A DNA stretch of 64,000 bases, taken from assembly GCF_003434055.1 (NCBI RefSeq), contig NZ_QVEX01000001.1, positions 1-64,000 on the forward strand, given 5' to 3'. Position 1 is the stretch's first letter. Every line of letters begins with the position of its first letter. Both the position numbers and the translations under genes were made by a program. Below, one piece after another: positions 55,994-64,000 of this stretch. The notes under the pieces were generated by a model that was not told the DNA's origin, searched no databases, and worked only from the letters and a program-made list of their open reading frames with translations. The stretch is from Enterocloster aldenensis (GTDB lineage Bacteria > Bacillota > Clostridia > Lachnospirales > Lachnospiraceae).

Positions 55994-57295
55994 CTATTTC
56001 TGATGGAACAGTTCAGGATGCAGGTTCTTATCCCATTTTCCTGATTCAGTCAATGCCACAATGATGACATTCAGGATGAACAGGCCCAGATACACGATAT
56101 ACGCGCCTGTAAGCGAACCTGTTATCTTAAGTGCAACTGCATTTACCACAAAGTTAAGACATCCGATACAGTAGCAGATAGGGAATATGAATCCGTTTAC
56201 CTTCGGATAATCCAGTACCCCGAAAAGAGAAGCAGGATAAGACAGGGTCATATTGGTGCACCCGCCAAGGGATGTGCCCACAACAAAAATGGATACGTAA
56301 ACCAGCGGAAGCCAGAACGTTGAGAGAAGGTTGCAGAGTATGCCAAATGCAAAATAAGCGCAATACAGCATACATGTCTTCTTTGTACCAATCTTTGTAT
56401 CAATATATCCCACCAGATAGCTTCCCACAATCCCCAATATGCCGCAGATTGTCATTGCCCCCACTGCCTGCTGCTGTGTAAGGCCCACAGAAATATTCCT
56501 GTTCACAAACTGGGTGATGATGCCTAAAAGTCCGATGGTGATAAAGCCGGGGACAATGGCCGCAATCCATACTTCCTTTGTTTTCAGCATACGGCCTGCA
56601 GTCCAGTCACTGACATAACCGTCCTTTTCTTCATTTTTATAATCCCTGTTGTACTCCTCTTCCGATACATTATCCGGGTACATTCCGGCATCCTTTGGGT
56701 CATCCCTCAAACATAAAAAGGCAAATATGCCCAGTGCAATGGAGGCCATTGCAAATACTGAAAGGCCAGTCCTGTAATCACCAAAGGTGCTGATCAGGGT
56801 GGTCATGATAGGCACGAGTAATGCCGTAGCCAGGTTGGAGCCAATGGTGGATATGCCATTTACCACACCGCGTTTTCTAGGAAACCATGTTGACTGCATG
56901 GGGCCGGTGCAAAGATAAAAGGTTCCCTGGCCGCAGCTGACCATGATGCACTGTGAGAGTCCATACATGAATATGCTGGTGGCCCTTAAGAATAAAAAAT
57001 AAAATGTCAGTCCGTTAATAATGAACAGCGCTGCCGCCATCATGCGGCCGCCAAACCGGTCACGGAGCTTGGCGATTAAAAGCATGGCTGCCACGCCTGC
57101 AAAACCAGCCACTGTTCCCATACTGAGGCAGACCTCATAGTCCAGCCCCGCCCCCTCTGATATTGCGGGGAGCGCCACATTTAACCCATCGTTAACTCCT
57201 GCATTGCTTACAAACATTGCCAGAATGGCAAACAACATCAAATACCAGCCTTTTCCCAGCCGAAAGCTTTCTCTGATTGTGATTTTCTTGTCCAT
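55994..57295 (-). CDS. MFS transporter of the oxalate:formate antiporter-like group
   Basis: Twelve-helix transporter, about 433 residues from the ATG at 57295, which has GAGGAG 6 nt upstream; the frame stays open further upstream with no ribosome site. The helix 2-3 loop KLRDRFGGRMM and helix 4-5 region GQGTFYLCTGPMQSTWFPRKRGVVNGIS match the OFA-type carboxylate carriers. It probably moves a carboxylic acid, which could be a product of the adjacent pathway. The C-terminal tail is cytoplasmic. Confidence 0.82.
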   Translation of the reverse strand: MDKKITIRESFRLGKGWYLMLFAILAMFVSNAGVNDGLNVALPAISEGAGLDYEVCLSMGTVAGFAGVAAMLLIAKLRDRFGGRMMAAALFIINGLTFYFLFLRATSIFMYGLSQCIMVSCGQGTFYLCTGPMQSTWFPRKRGVVNGISTIGSNLATALLVPIMTTLISTFGDYRTGLSVFAMASIALGIFAFLCLRDDPKDAGMYPDNVSEEEYNRDYKNEEKDGYVSDWTAGRMLKTKEVWIAAIVPGFITIGLLGIITQFVNRNISVGLTQQQAVGAMTICGILGIVGSYLVGYIDTKIGTKKTCMLYCAYFAFGILCNLLSTFWLPLVYVSIFVVGTSLGGCTNMTLSYPASLFGVLDYPKVNGFIFPICYCIGCLNFVVNAVALKITGSLTGAYIVYLGLFILNVIIVALTESGKWDKNLHPELFHQK

Positions 57296-57475
57296 ACCAT
57301 GCTCCTCTTTCCTTTTCATTGACGGCAGGCCTGACCGTTTGTTAATTGATATCACAATTATAGAAAATATCACGGTGTTCAACAAGCTGTCTTTTTCCAC
57401 TAGCTAGAGGAAAAAATAAATCCCCGGCAGATTTCCCGGGATGCCAAAACATAAGCCTATTCTTTCACCAAAACA

Positions 57476-57512
57476 GGAGAACAGGTTCCGCACTCCGCGG
57501 TACCCGTTCTCC
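57476..57512 (-). terminator. Terminator downstream of the amidase
   Basis: GGAGAAC pairs with GTTCTCC, with further GGT/ACC and GCGG/CCGC pairs inside. TGTTTT follows on the minus strand. About 85 bp past the amidase stop. The rest of 57296-57598 shows nothing clear. Confidence 0.65.
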
Positions 57513-57598
57513 TTCCTATTCACCTTCCGTTCCATATATCGGTGCAGTGCGGCACCACCTCCACAGAAACACCTCCGGCGCAGGGCAGTCTGATTGGA

Positions 57599-58381
57599 TC
57601 AGTACACCGCCCGCTCCTTCACAAGCACCGTAGGATACCCCAGGTTACGAAGGGTCCGCTCCATGCGCACCGCATAATCCATGTTCAGGAACGCGCCTAC
57701 CCTTACCTTATAAAGCCCATCGTCATACACAATGAACGCAGGCAGTCCCTTGGCCTGGAGTTCCCTTACCAGACGGTCCGCAGGCATCCTGGTGCTAAAC
57801 GCGCCTACCTGGACCTGATAATATTCCGGACGCTGCTGCTCCTGCTGCCGGATGGTCTCCAGGACCCCGTCCGCGATTGCCTGGGCAATGGCGTCAAAAT
57901 TTTCATCAAAAAATTTGTTGTCCGCCGGATTATCGATAAATCCTGCCTCCACCAGAACAGCAGGCATCTGGGTCCGCCTGAGCACGATAAGACCCGGACG
58001 TTCCTGGATTCCCAGGTCGTTAAAGCCGGTCTGTACCAGATTGCGCTGGATATTCTCAGCCAACATGGCCGGGACGCCTGCGTCCTCATATACCAGGACC
58101 ATTGCCCCGCTTCCCGTACCGGGCACGGGCATGGCGTTGCGGTGGATGGAGACAAAATAATCAGCGCCGGAATTGTTGGCAATCTGCGCCTTTTCAAGAG
58201 GCGTGTCAAACACATCCGTGGTCCTTGTATAAACCACATCCACCCCATTCTTTTCCAAAATCTGTCCTATTGCAAGAGCCAGCCGCAGGGCATCGTCTTT
58301 TTCCCGCCGCCCATCATACATGGCGCCGGGTTCTTCACCGCCGTGGCCGGCATCGATAATCACTCTCTTAATGTCTGCCAT
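57599..58381 (-). CDS. N-acetylmuramoyl-L-alanine amidase with SPOR domain
   Basis: Zinc amidase_3 enzyme that cuts peptide stems from peptidoglycan. N-terminal RVIIDAGHGGEEPGA (metal His), SIHRNA (metal His) and VLVEAGFIDNPADN (catalytic Glu); residues about 185-260 form a SPOR-type glycan-binding domain (YYQVQVGAFSTRMPADRLV). No signal peptide is visible, as in some spore-phase amidases. GAAGGAG precedes the ATG. Confidence 0.92.
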   Translation of the reverse strand: MADIKRVIIDAGHGGEEPGAMYDGRREKDDALRLALAIGQILEKNGVDVVYTRTTDVFDTPLEKAQIANNSGADYFVSIHRNAMPVPGTGSGAMVLVYEDAGVPAMLAENIQRNLVQTGFNDLGIQERPGLIVLRRTQMPAVLVEAGFIDNPADNKFFDENFDAIAQAIADGVLETIRQQEQQRPEYYQVQVGAFSTRMPADRLVRELQAKGLPAFIVYDDGLYKVRVGAFLNMDYAVRMERTLRNLGYPTVLVKERAVY

Positions 58382-58446
58382 ATCAGACTCTCCTTCACAT
58401 GTATCTCTACACTATACCATATGTGAAAGTGAGACAAATGTTGACA

Positions 58447-58887
58447 CTAAATTTCGTCCACATCCACACCCCTTGGGCCGACGTGGGTGGAAAATACAAT
58501 CTGCGTGCTTGTCTTACCGAACTTCTGAAGCTGTCCAATGAACATATCCAGCTCCATGGTGCTCTGGAAGGCTACTTTCATCAGCATGGAAAAATCCCCT
58601 GTGACACAGCTGCACTCCAGCACATTGGGCACTTCCTTCGCATACGCGTAAAACTTGGGCTTATCCTCCGGAACCACGTCCAGGTTAATAAAGGCCAGGA
58701 TATGATACCCCAGCTTCATGGGGTCAACCATGGCATGGTATCCGGTTATGATCCCTTCCTTCTCCAGCCGTTCAATCCTGGCGGACACGGCCGGCGATGA
58801 AAGGAAGGTGTTTTCTGCAATGGTCTTAAGGGACATCCTTGCATTGGCCTGCAGAAGTTTCAGTATCTTGCGGTCAATATCATCCAT
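58447..58887 (-). CDS. Lrp/AsnC-family transcriptional regulator
   Basis: Amino-acid-responsive regulator, 146 residues: HTH (MDDIDRKILKLLQANARMSL, then ENTFLSSPAVSARIERLEKEG) and the RAM/AsnC ligand domain. It lies 27 bp after dapL and may be co-transcribed with it, which suggests a link to lysine or another amino acid. Confidence 0.92.
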   Translation of the reverse strand: MDDIDRKILKLLQANARMSLKTIAENTFLSSPAVSARIERLEKEGIITGYHAMVDPMKLGYHILAFINLDVVPEDKPKFYAYAKEVPNVLECSCVTGDFSMLMKVAFQSTMELDMFIGQLQKFGKTSTQIVFSTHVGPRGVDVDEI

Positions 58888-58913
58888 ACTCTTATGTTCC
58901 TCCCTTGGCAGCG

Positions 58914-60134
58914 TTATTGTCTGAGGGACTTTAGCCTTTCCACTGCCCTTACTGTATTTTCATAAGTTCCAAATGCCGTAAGACGGAAATATCCCTCTCC
59001 GCTTGGCCCAAAGCCGCTGCCAGGGGTTCCCACCACATTGGCCTTTTCCAGAAGATAGTCAAAGAATTCCCAACTGGTCATGCCCTTTTCTGTCTTAAGC
59101 CAGATGTAAGGCGAATTCACGCCCCCGTATACGCTGTATCCAGCCTCCTTAAGCCCTTCGCGGATGGTCCCAGCATTCTTCATGTAATAGGCAACCTGAT
59201 CCATGACCTGCCGGTTCCCTTCCTCTGAATACACTGCCTCTCCCGCCCTCTGTTCAATATAGGGCGCCCCGTTGAACTTGGTCCCATGGCGGCGGGCCCA
59301 CAGGGAATGAAGGGACACGTCACCGCATTTCAGGTCCTTGGGCACCACGGTAAATCCAAGGCGGACGCCTGTAAAACCTGCCTTTTTAGAAAATGAACGG
59401 AACTCAATGGCGCAGGTCCTGGCCCCTTCTATCTCAAAAATACTGTGGGGCACATCTGGTTCTGAGATATACGCCTCGTAGGCAGCATCATAAAGAATGA
59501 CGGCCCCTGCCTGGTTCGCATAATCCACCCACCGCTTAAGCTGTTCCCTGTTAAGGGTTGTCCCGGTCGGGTTGTTGGGATTGCACAGGTAAATCAGGTC
59601 CGGCGTTTCTTTTGGAAGTTCCGGGGAAAACCCATTTGCCTCCGTACAGGGCATGTATATCACCCTGCTCCACATCCCGGTGCCCTCATCGTATTCACCG
59701 GTACGACCTGCCATCACATTGGAATCCACATAGACCGGGTACACGGGGTCGCACACCGCAATCCTGCTGTCCCCGCTGAAAATCTCCTGGATATTGCCGC
59801 AGTCGCTTTTGGCCCCGTCAGAAACAAAAACCTCATCTGCCTCCACCGGGCATCCCCAGGCCCTGTAGTCCTTTTCCACAATAACCTGCCGAAGGAAGGG
59901 ATAACCCAAATCCGGGGCATAACCGTGGAATGTCTCCGCCTGCCCCATTTCCCCTGCCGCTTTTTGGATGGCCTCCACAACCGCCGGGGCAATGGGCAGG
60001 GTCACATCACCGATTCCCAGGCGGATCACTGCCTTGTCAGGATTGGCCTGCTGGTACGCCGCCACCTTTTTCCCAATGGTTGAGAAGAGATAACTGCCCG
60101 GCAGTTTTAAATAATTCTCATTGATTTTAAACAT
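58914..60134 (-). CDS. dapL: LL-diaminopimelate aminotransferase
   Basis: PLP aminotransferase that turns tetrahydrodipicolinate directly into LL-diaminopimelate, bypassing the acylase routes. 406 residues. Opening [20 protein letters not shown], phosphate/aldimine motif [17 protein letters not shown] (PLP-Lys) and NPNNPTGT are family marks. CAGGAGG precedes the ATG at 60134. dapF is the next gene upstream, 253 bp away. Confidence 0.96.
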   Translation of the reverse strand: MFKINENYLKLPGSYLFSTIGKKVAAYQQANPDKAVIRLGIGDVTLPIAPAVVEAIQKAAGEMGQAETFHGYAPDLGYPFLRQVIVEKDYRAWGCPVEADEVFVSDGAKSDCGNIQEIFSGDSRIAVCDPVYPVYVDSNVMAGRTGEYDEGTGMWSRVIYMPCTEANGFSPELPKETPDLIYLCNPNNPTGTTLNREQLKRWVDYANQAGAVILYDAAYEAYISEPDVPHSIFEIEGARTCAIEFRSFSKKAGFTGVRLGFTVVPKDLKCGDVSLHSLWARRHGTKFNGAPYIEQRAGEAVYSEEGNRQVMDQVAYYMKNAGTIREGLKEAGYSVYGGVNSPYIWLKTEKGMTSWEFFDYLLEKANVVGTPGSGFGPSGEGYFRLTAFGTYENTVRAVERLKSLRQ

Positions 60135-60324
60135 GCGTTCCTCCTGTCCTCTCCGGAAGATATCCTGCCCTGCATGCCTGAAACCAGGCCCCGGCGCAAC
60201 AATCACCTTCCATAAACGTAAACGCTCCCAGGAAACCCGTCCGGCTCCGCACAGGACTGAAAGGACAGCAAATAACCACCATCACAGGGCCTGTACAGAG
60301 ACAAACCGCACATCTTCGTGCCAT
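60127..60324 (-). CDS. Possible Cys-rich upstream ORF in the dapF-dapL gap
   Basis: A 65-codon ORF with eight Cys, starting [20 protein letters not shown], whose TAA stop overlaps the dapL start (ATGTTTAA). Its own ribosome site (AGGGACC) is poorly spaced. It may be a leader peptide or chance; no family is recognised. The gap otherwise shows a TTGACA at its far end and no known riboswitch. Confidence 0.25.
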   Translation of the reverse strand: MARRCAVCLCTGPVMVVICCPFSPVRSRTGFLGAFTFMEGDCCAGAWFQACRAGYLPERTGGTHV

Positions 60325-60386
60325 GGTCCCTGAGAGTGTATTAGATTACATATAATTTAAAGTGTTAAATAATTAAAGTCACCTTG

Positions 60387-61217
60387 TCAATCATAATATA
60401 TTTCCTGCGGTATGTCAATAGTTCCGTTAAATACTTCCACCGCAGGTCCTGTCATAAAAAGGTGGCCCGTGGCACGGTCCAGACGTATCATAAGCTTTCC
60501 CCCGCGCAGGGAAACCTCCGCCTCATCATCCACATACCCCATGAGGATGGACGCCAGCACGCTGGCCGTGGCGCCTGTGCCGCAGGCCCAGGTCTCCCCG
60601 CTGCCCCGCTCCCAGACCCTCATATTGAGATGTGTCCGGTCCACCACCTCTATGAACTCCGTGTTCACCCGGTCTGGTGAAAACCGCTGATGGTATTCAA
60701 AGGCAGGTCCGATCCGTTCCAGGTCCAGCCCGTCAATGCCGTCCATATAATACACTGCATGGGGATTGCCCACGTCAATGCCCACAAACCGATAGTCCTC
60801 CCCATCCACCTGTATATCCTCAGGAAGCCTGGAAGTCAGGGTCCCCTCTCCCATGTCCACGGTTATCAATACAGCCTTCCCGTCCCTTACATCCAGTTCA
60901 AGGGTCTTAATCCCGCCCAGCGTCTCCACGGTCATGTTCCTCCGGTCAGCCGGCACCAGGCCGTGGTCGTAAGCGTACTTGCCAACACACCGCACCCCAT
61001 TGCCGCACATGGATCCCTGGGAACCGTCCGCATTGTACATTTCCATCCTGCAGTCCGCCTTCCCTGAGGGACAGATAAGGATAAGGCCGTCCGCCCCGAT
61101 TCCGAAATGACGGTCGCTTATGAACCTGGATACCTTTCCCGGTTCCTTTACCTGTTCCTTGAAACAGTCCACATACACATAATCATTGCCAATCCCCTGC
61201 ATCTTTGTAAACTTCAT
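60387..61217 (-). CDS. dapF: Diaminopimelate epimerase
   Basis: Converts LL- to meso-diaminopimelate. Both catalytic cysteines are present, in SMCGNGVRC (about residue 71) and WACGTGATAS (about residue 216). 276 residues. GAGG lies 7 nt before the ATG at 61217; a GTG two codons upstream is possible. It starts 10 bp after the ANTAR regulator gene ends. A second, Cys-less paralogue lies at the right edge. Confidence 0.96.
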   Translation of the reverse strand: MKFTKMQGIGNDYVYVDCFKEQVKEPGKVSRFISDRHFGIGADGLILICPSGKADCRMEMYNADGSQGSMCGNGVRCVGKYAYDHGLVPADRRNMTVETLGGIKTLELDVRDGKAVLITVDMGEGTLTSRLPEDIQVDGEDYRFVGIDVGNPHAVYYMDGIDGLDLERIGPAFEYHQRFSPDRVNTEFIEVVDRTHLNMRVWERGSGETWACGTGATASVLASILMGYVDDEAEVSLRGGKLMIRLDRATGHLFMTGPAVEVFNGTIDIPQEIYYD

Positions 61218-61226
61218 TCCCACACC

Positions 61227-61775
61227 TCACACATGAATTAAACTGATGACCATCTGGGCCGTTTCCACCAGATTGGTGCCGCTGTCCATACTGCACTTCT
61301 GTATATACCTGTGAGCCTCTGACTCTGTCATATTATTGCGCTCCATCAGCAGCGCCTTTGCCTCGTCAATCAGCCTGCGTTCCTCGCTGCTGCGCTCCCT
61401 GGGCCGGCTTTTCATCTTCCGGCGGATCCGGACCTGCGCCTGCACCATCATTTCCAGGGTGCTTATAAGGTCATGGACCTTAAGGGGCATGGGAAGGCAG
61501 ATTACATTGCCCGGGGCCTGGCCTCCCAGCCGGCTGGGCGAGGAGATAAGCAGCATATCAAATGCAGCCGGCAGATACTGGCGCAGTTCGTCGTACAGCA
61601 TATCCTCAAACCGGTAGCCGCTCACCACGATGCCGCTGCCAACCCCTTCCGCCGCTGACAGCGCCAGTGAACCGGATGTGCAGACAGCGACCACCTGATA
61701 GCCGTTACGCACCAGAATCCCTTTTATGTTCTTTCCATCCTCCGGTTTGGAGAACGCTACGATAATATTAGTCAC
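61227..61775 (-). CDS. ANTAR-domain RNA-binding antitermination regulator
   Basis: A 182-residue protein with a degenerate receiver-like N-terminus (NIIVAFSKPEDGKNIKGILV) and a C-terminal ANTAR domain (EERRLIDEAKALLMERNNMTESEAHRYI...). The GTG at 61775 has GGAGGT 7 nt upstream. ANTAR proteins bind paired RNA hairpins to prevent termination, commonly of nitrogen genes. It follows glnA by 53 bp, and a small CCGG...CCGG hairpin occupies that gap. Confidence 0.88.
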   Translation of the reverse strand: MTNIIVAFSKPEDGKNIKGILVRNGYQVVAVCTSGSLALSAAEGVGSGIVVSGYRFEDMLYDELRQYLPAAFDMLLISSPSRLGGQAPGNVICLPMPLKVHDLISTLEMMVQAQVRIRRKMKSRPRERSSEERRLIDEAKALLMERNNMTESEAHRYIQKCSMDSGTNLVETAQMVISLIHV

Positions 61776-61828
61776 ATGCCTCACCTCCAAGCAAGCCTTT
61801 GGACCGGAACCTGATTACAGTACCGGCT

Positions 61829-63166
61829 TCAATATTTATAAAGATATTCGCTTACTTCCCAGTCAGTGACCTGAGCCCTGAAATCGCGCCACTCCTTTTC
61901 CTTTGCTTCCAGATATTTGGTATAGATATGGTCCCCCAATACATCCTTCATAAACCAGTCTCCGTCAAATGCCTCGATGGCATCCCCCAGGGTCTCCGGT
62001 ATGCGCTCCACATTCCTGGACTTCATATCCTCCGGCCCCATGGTAAACATGTTGCCTTCCACGCACTCCGGCAGCTCCATCTGCTTCTCAATCCCGTCCA
62101 GGCCGGCTCTCAGGCATGCTGCCAGGGCCAGGTAGGGATTCATGGCCGGGTCCGGACAGCGCAGTTCAATCCTGGTGCTCTCCCCCCTGGGCGACGGTAT
62201 GCGGATTAGGGAACTGCGGTTGGAGGTGGACGACCAGGCTATATAGATGGGCGCATCGTACCCCGGTATCAGGCGCTTGTAGGAATTCACAAGCGGGTTG
62301 GTAAGGATGGTCATGGGCTTCATATGGTGAAGGATACCTGCCATGAAATAATAGGCTGTACGGCTCAGCTTCAAAGGGTCTGAGTCATCTGCAAACAGGT
62401 TCTTCCCGGTCCCGTCCGACAGGGACATATTGATATGCATGCCTGAACCATTGATTCCCTCCTTTGGCTTTGGCATGAAGGTGGCATGAAGGCCATGGCG
62501 CTTGGCAATGGTCTTGGCCGCCATCTTAAAGGTTATGATATTGTCCGCCGCCCTTAAGGCATCCGTGTACTGGAAATCAATCTCATGCTGGGCCGGGGCA
62601 ATCTCATGATGGCTGGCCTCAATCTCAAATCCCATATCCTCCAGGTTGAGCACGATATCCCGGCGTACATTTTCAGCCAGGTCAATGGGGGATACATCAA
62701 AATAACCGGCTGTCTCATGGGTATTGGTGGTGGGCCTTCCCTCCTCATCCGTGTGGAAAAGGAAAAACTCGCACTCAGGCCCTACATTAAATACATAACC
62801 CATGTCAGAGGCCTTTCTGACCGCCCGCTTTAACACATTCCTGGGATCTCCTGTAAATGCGGTCCCGTCCGGATTATACACATCGCAGACCAGCCTTGCC
62901 ACCTTGCCCTGCTGGGGCCTCCACGGGAATATCTCAAACGTATCCAGGTCCGGATACAGGTACATATCGGACTCGTCAATCCTTACAAACCCTTCAATGG
63001 CGGAGCCGTCAAACATGCAGCGGTTATCCAGCGCCTTATCCAGCTGGCTGGAGGTAATGGCCACATTCTTAAGCATGCCAAAAATATCCGTGAACTGAAG
63101 GCGTATAAACTCCACATCCTCTTCCTCGGCCATGCGGATAATGTCGTCCTTACTGTATTTGCTCAT
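61829..63166 (-). CDS. glnA: Glutamine synthetase, type I
   Basis: Makes glutamine from glutamate, ammonia and ATP. 445 residues, the short GSI-alpha form of Firmicutes. Landmarks: DGSAIEGFVRIDESDM, GPECEFFLF, NGSGMHINMSL, NPLVNSYKRLIPGYDAP and the RIELRCPDPAMNPYLA active-site loop. GGGAG precedes the ATG. A consensus promoter and a hairpin-rich leader lie upstream. Confidence 0.97.
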   Translation of the reverse strand: MSKYSKDDIIRMAEEEDVEFIRLQFTDIFGMLKNVAITSSQLDKALDNRCMFDGSAIEGFVRIDESDMYLYPDLDTFEIFPWRPQQGKVARLVCDVYNPDGTAFTGDPRNVLKRAVRKASDMGYVFNVGPECEFFLFHTDEEGRPTTNTHETAGYFDVSPIDLAENVRRDIVLNLEDMGFEIEASHHEIAPAQHEIDFQYTDALRAADNIITFKMAAKTIAKRHGLHATFMPKPKEGINGSGMHINMSLSDGTGKNLFADDSDPLKLSRTAYYFMAGILHHMKPMTILTNPLVNSYKRLIPGYDAPIYIAWSSTSNRSSLIRIPSPRGESTRIELRCPDPAMNPYLALAACLRAGLDGIEKQMELPECVEGNMFTMGPEDMKSRNVERIPETLGDAIEAFDGDWFMKDVLGDHIYTKYLEAKEKEWRDFRAQVTDWEVSEYLYKY

Positions 63167-63221
63167 CTCTATTCTCCCTCTCTCGCAAACTGCTATACCA
63201 ACAATGTGAATCCGTGAAATA

Positions 63222-63251
63222 GGAAAAGCAGGGGCGCCCTGGGACGCTCCC
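63222..63251 (-). terminator. Two abutting hairpins with short U tract in the glnA leader
   Basis: On the minus strand GGGAGCGTCCC (63241-63251) is followed by a 5-bp stem with 3-nt loop (63229-63241) and then CTTTT. An alternative pairing across both is possible. May be an attenuator for glnA. Confidence 0.45.
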
Positions 63252-63267
63252 GCCTCACTCTACCAAA

Positions 63268-63296
63268 AATATATCAACAGAATTTTTATTTGTCAA
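63268..63296 (-). promoter_or_regulatory. Promoter of glnA
   Basis: Minus-strand TTGACA (63291-63296), 17-bp spacer and TATATT (63268-63273). The leader is about 95 nt. Confidence 0.85.
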
Positions 63297-63329
63297 TGCG
63301 AATTAACGATTTCGTGTTTTTCACCAATA

Positions 63330-64000
63330 TCACTTTAAAGCGCGAAGTTGTTCTGTGAAATGATTACCTAATTTCATGGTGCCCACATACCCCACATCGC
63401 CGGTCATGTGCACAACGCCCTGTTCATCAATCTCAATCTCCAATGTGCCGCCGGGCATCTGGACCACCATCTTTGGATCTGTCAGTCCCAGGCGGTAAGC
63501 CGCTGCCGCTGCCGCACAGCACCCGCTGCCGGAGGCAAGGGTATATCCGGCCCCTCTCTCGTAAACCTCGGTCTGGATATGGGTCCGGTCTAACACCTTC
63601 ATGATCTGTGTATTAATCTTCTCCGGGAACTGCCTTGCGCTCTCTGAATATTTCCCGATCCTGCACACCAGGTCCTTTGATATCTCATCCATAAGGATGA
63701 CACAGTGTGGGTTGCCTACGGACAGACAGGTCACCGGATAAGGAATCCTTCCAAATACCATTGTCTCATTGATGATTTCCCTGCGCGGGCCTTCCACCGG
63801 CACATCGCTGCTCCAGAAAGAGGCCCTGCCCATGGATGCCTTCAGCCGGGTCCCTTCCTCGTTCAGGTAGTGGATTGCAGCCTCGCCGCCGCTGGAATAT
63901 ATGGTGAAGTCCTTCTTCTGCACATATCCCGCGTCCTTCAGGTACTTTGCAAATATCCTGACCCCGTTGCCGCTTTTCTCCGCAATGCTGCCGTCCGGAT
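63330..64000 (-). CDS. DapF-like epimerase-family protein with both catalytic Cys replaced by Ser (partial)
   Basis: The 5' end lies beyond the window; about 223 C-terminal residues are seen. The frame continues unbroken to the edge, with the family motif PDGSIAEKSGNGVRIF where DapF has ECGNG, so the first Cys is Ser (AGC codon). The second site reads LASGSGCC in place of ACGTGA, so the second Cys is Ser (TCC codon). The rest of the fold agrees (SVGNPHCVI, ERGAGYTLAS, MTGDVGYVGT). A true dapF lies 2 kb away. Probable paralogue with changed chemistry, or a non-racemising binder. Confidence 0.8.
   Translation of the reverse strand, partial: PDGSIAEKSGNGVRIFAKYLKDAGYVQKKDFTIYSSGGEAAIHYLNEEGTRLKASMGRASFWSSDVPVEGPRREIINETMVFGRIPYPVTCLSVGNPHCVILMDEISKDLVCRIGKYSESARQFPEKINTQIMKVLDRTHIQTEVYERGAGYTLASGSGCCAAAAAAYRLGLTDPKMVVQMPGGTLEIEIDEQGVVHMTGDVGYVGTMKLGNHFTEQLRALK

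Noticed and set aside
60134..60386. Lysine riboswitch or T-box before dapL
   Set aside because: None of the conserved core motifs of either class could be found.
61776..61828. ANTAR-target paired hexaloop hairpins between glnA and the ANTAR gene
   Set aside because: Only one irregular hairpin is present and its loop does not fit the hexaloop rule.

Overview
The window reads as chromosomal DNA of a GC-rich gut anaerobe of the Clostridia, most likely a Lachnospiraceae member close to Enterocloster/Lachnoclostridium. This is inferred from oxygen-independent ribonucleotide reductase (nrdDG), the DapL variant of lysine synthesis, YesM/YesN-type two-component control of a sugar ABC importer, glnA followed by an ANTAR regulator, FMN and yybP-ykoY riboswitches, strong AGGAGG ribosome sites, and dense carbohydrate catabolism. 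No phage, insertion sequence, CRISPR array, rRNA or tRNA was seen. Almost all of the window is coding, and gene starts were adjusted to the best Shine-Dalgarno site.

Layout. 0.1-5 kb (- strand): ribokinase, a DHHW/AlgX-like protein plus MBOAT O-acyltransferase pair, and a MATE exporter. 5.2-6.2 kb (+): a complete manganese module of consensus promoter, yybP-ykoY riboswitch, terminator and mntP, closed by a very strong bidirectional hairpin. 6.2-10.7 kb (-): carA-carB with its own promoter. 10.9-12.2 kb (-): a SpoIID-like/peptidoglycan-binding protein. 12.26-16.3 kb (+): riboflavin operon ribD-ribE-ribBA-ribH behind a perfect promoter and an FMN riboswitch with terminator. Then a second MATE exporter (-), a PHP phosphatase (+), a large soluble hybrid histidine kinase (-), and nrdD-nrdG (-).

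24.5-30.6 kb is a maltose unit: a LacI-type repressor (-) divergent from a PTS permease (IIA-IIC-IIB), an endonuclease/exonuclease/phosphatase-fold protein that fits maltose 6'-phosphate phosphatase (MapP), and MalQ. A promoter with a textbook LacI-family operator directly downstream of it lies in front. The inferred route is maltose to maltose 6'-phosphate by PTS, then dephosphorylation, then glucanotransfer.

30.6-45.9 kb (-) is an arabinoside/aldonate region: dgoD, YesM-type kinase and YesN-type regulator, then a solute-binding lipoprotein, two permeases, GH51 arabinofuranosidase, GH2 glycosidase, Zn-dehydrogenase, split transketolase and a GarR-like reductase.

46.0-57.3 kb is the least explained region. 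A six-gene - strand operon encodes a class II aldolase, Fe-alcohol dehydrogenase, MFS transporter, D-2-hydroxyacid dehydrogenase, Old-Yellow-Enzyme/Fe-S flavoprotein and FGGY kinase. It is divergent from a PRD/BglG-type activator across a region with a perfect 20-bp palindrome, and an OFA-type MFS transporter lies beyond. The logic resembles kinase-aldolase-lactaldehyde reductase pathways for deoxy-sugars, but the flavoprotein and hydroxyacid dehydrogenase are additions, and the flavoprotein has Trp where the family usually has its Tyr proton donor. This is the best candidate for an undescribed catabolic system.

57.6-64 kb (- strand) is lysine/nitrogen metabolism: glnA, ANTAR regulator, dapF, dapL, AsnC regulator and an amidase. 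At the right edge lies a second DapF-like gene in which both catalytic cysteine positions are serine.
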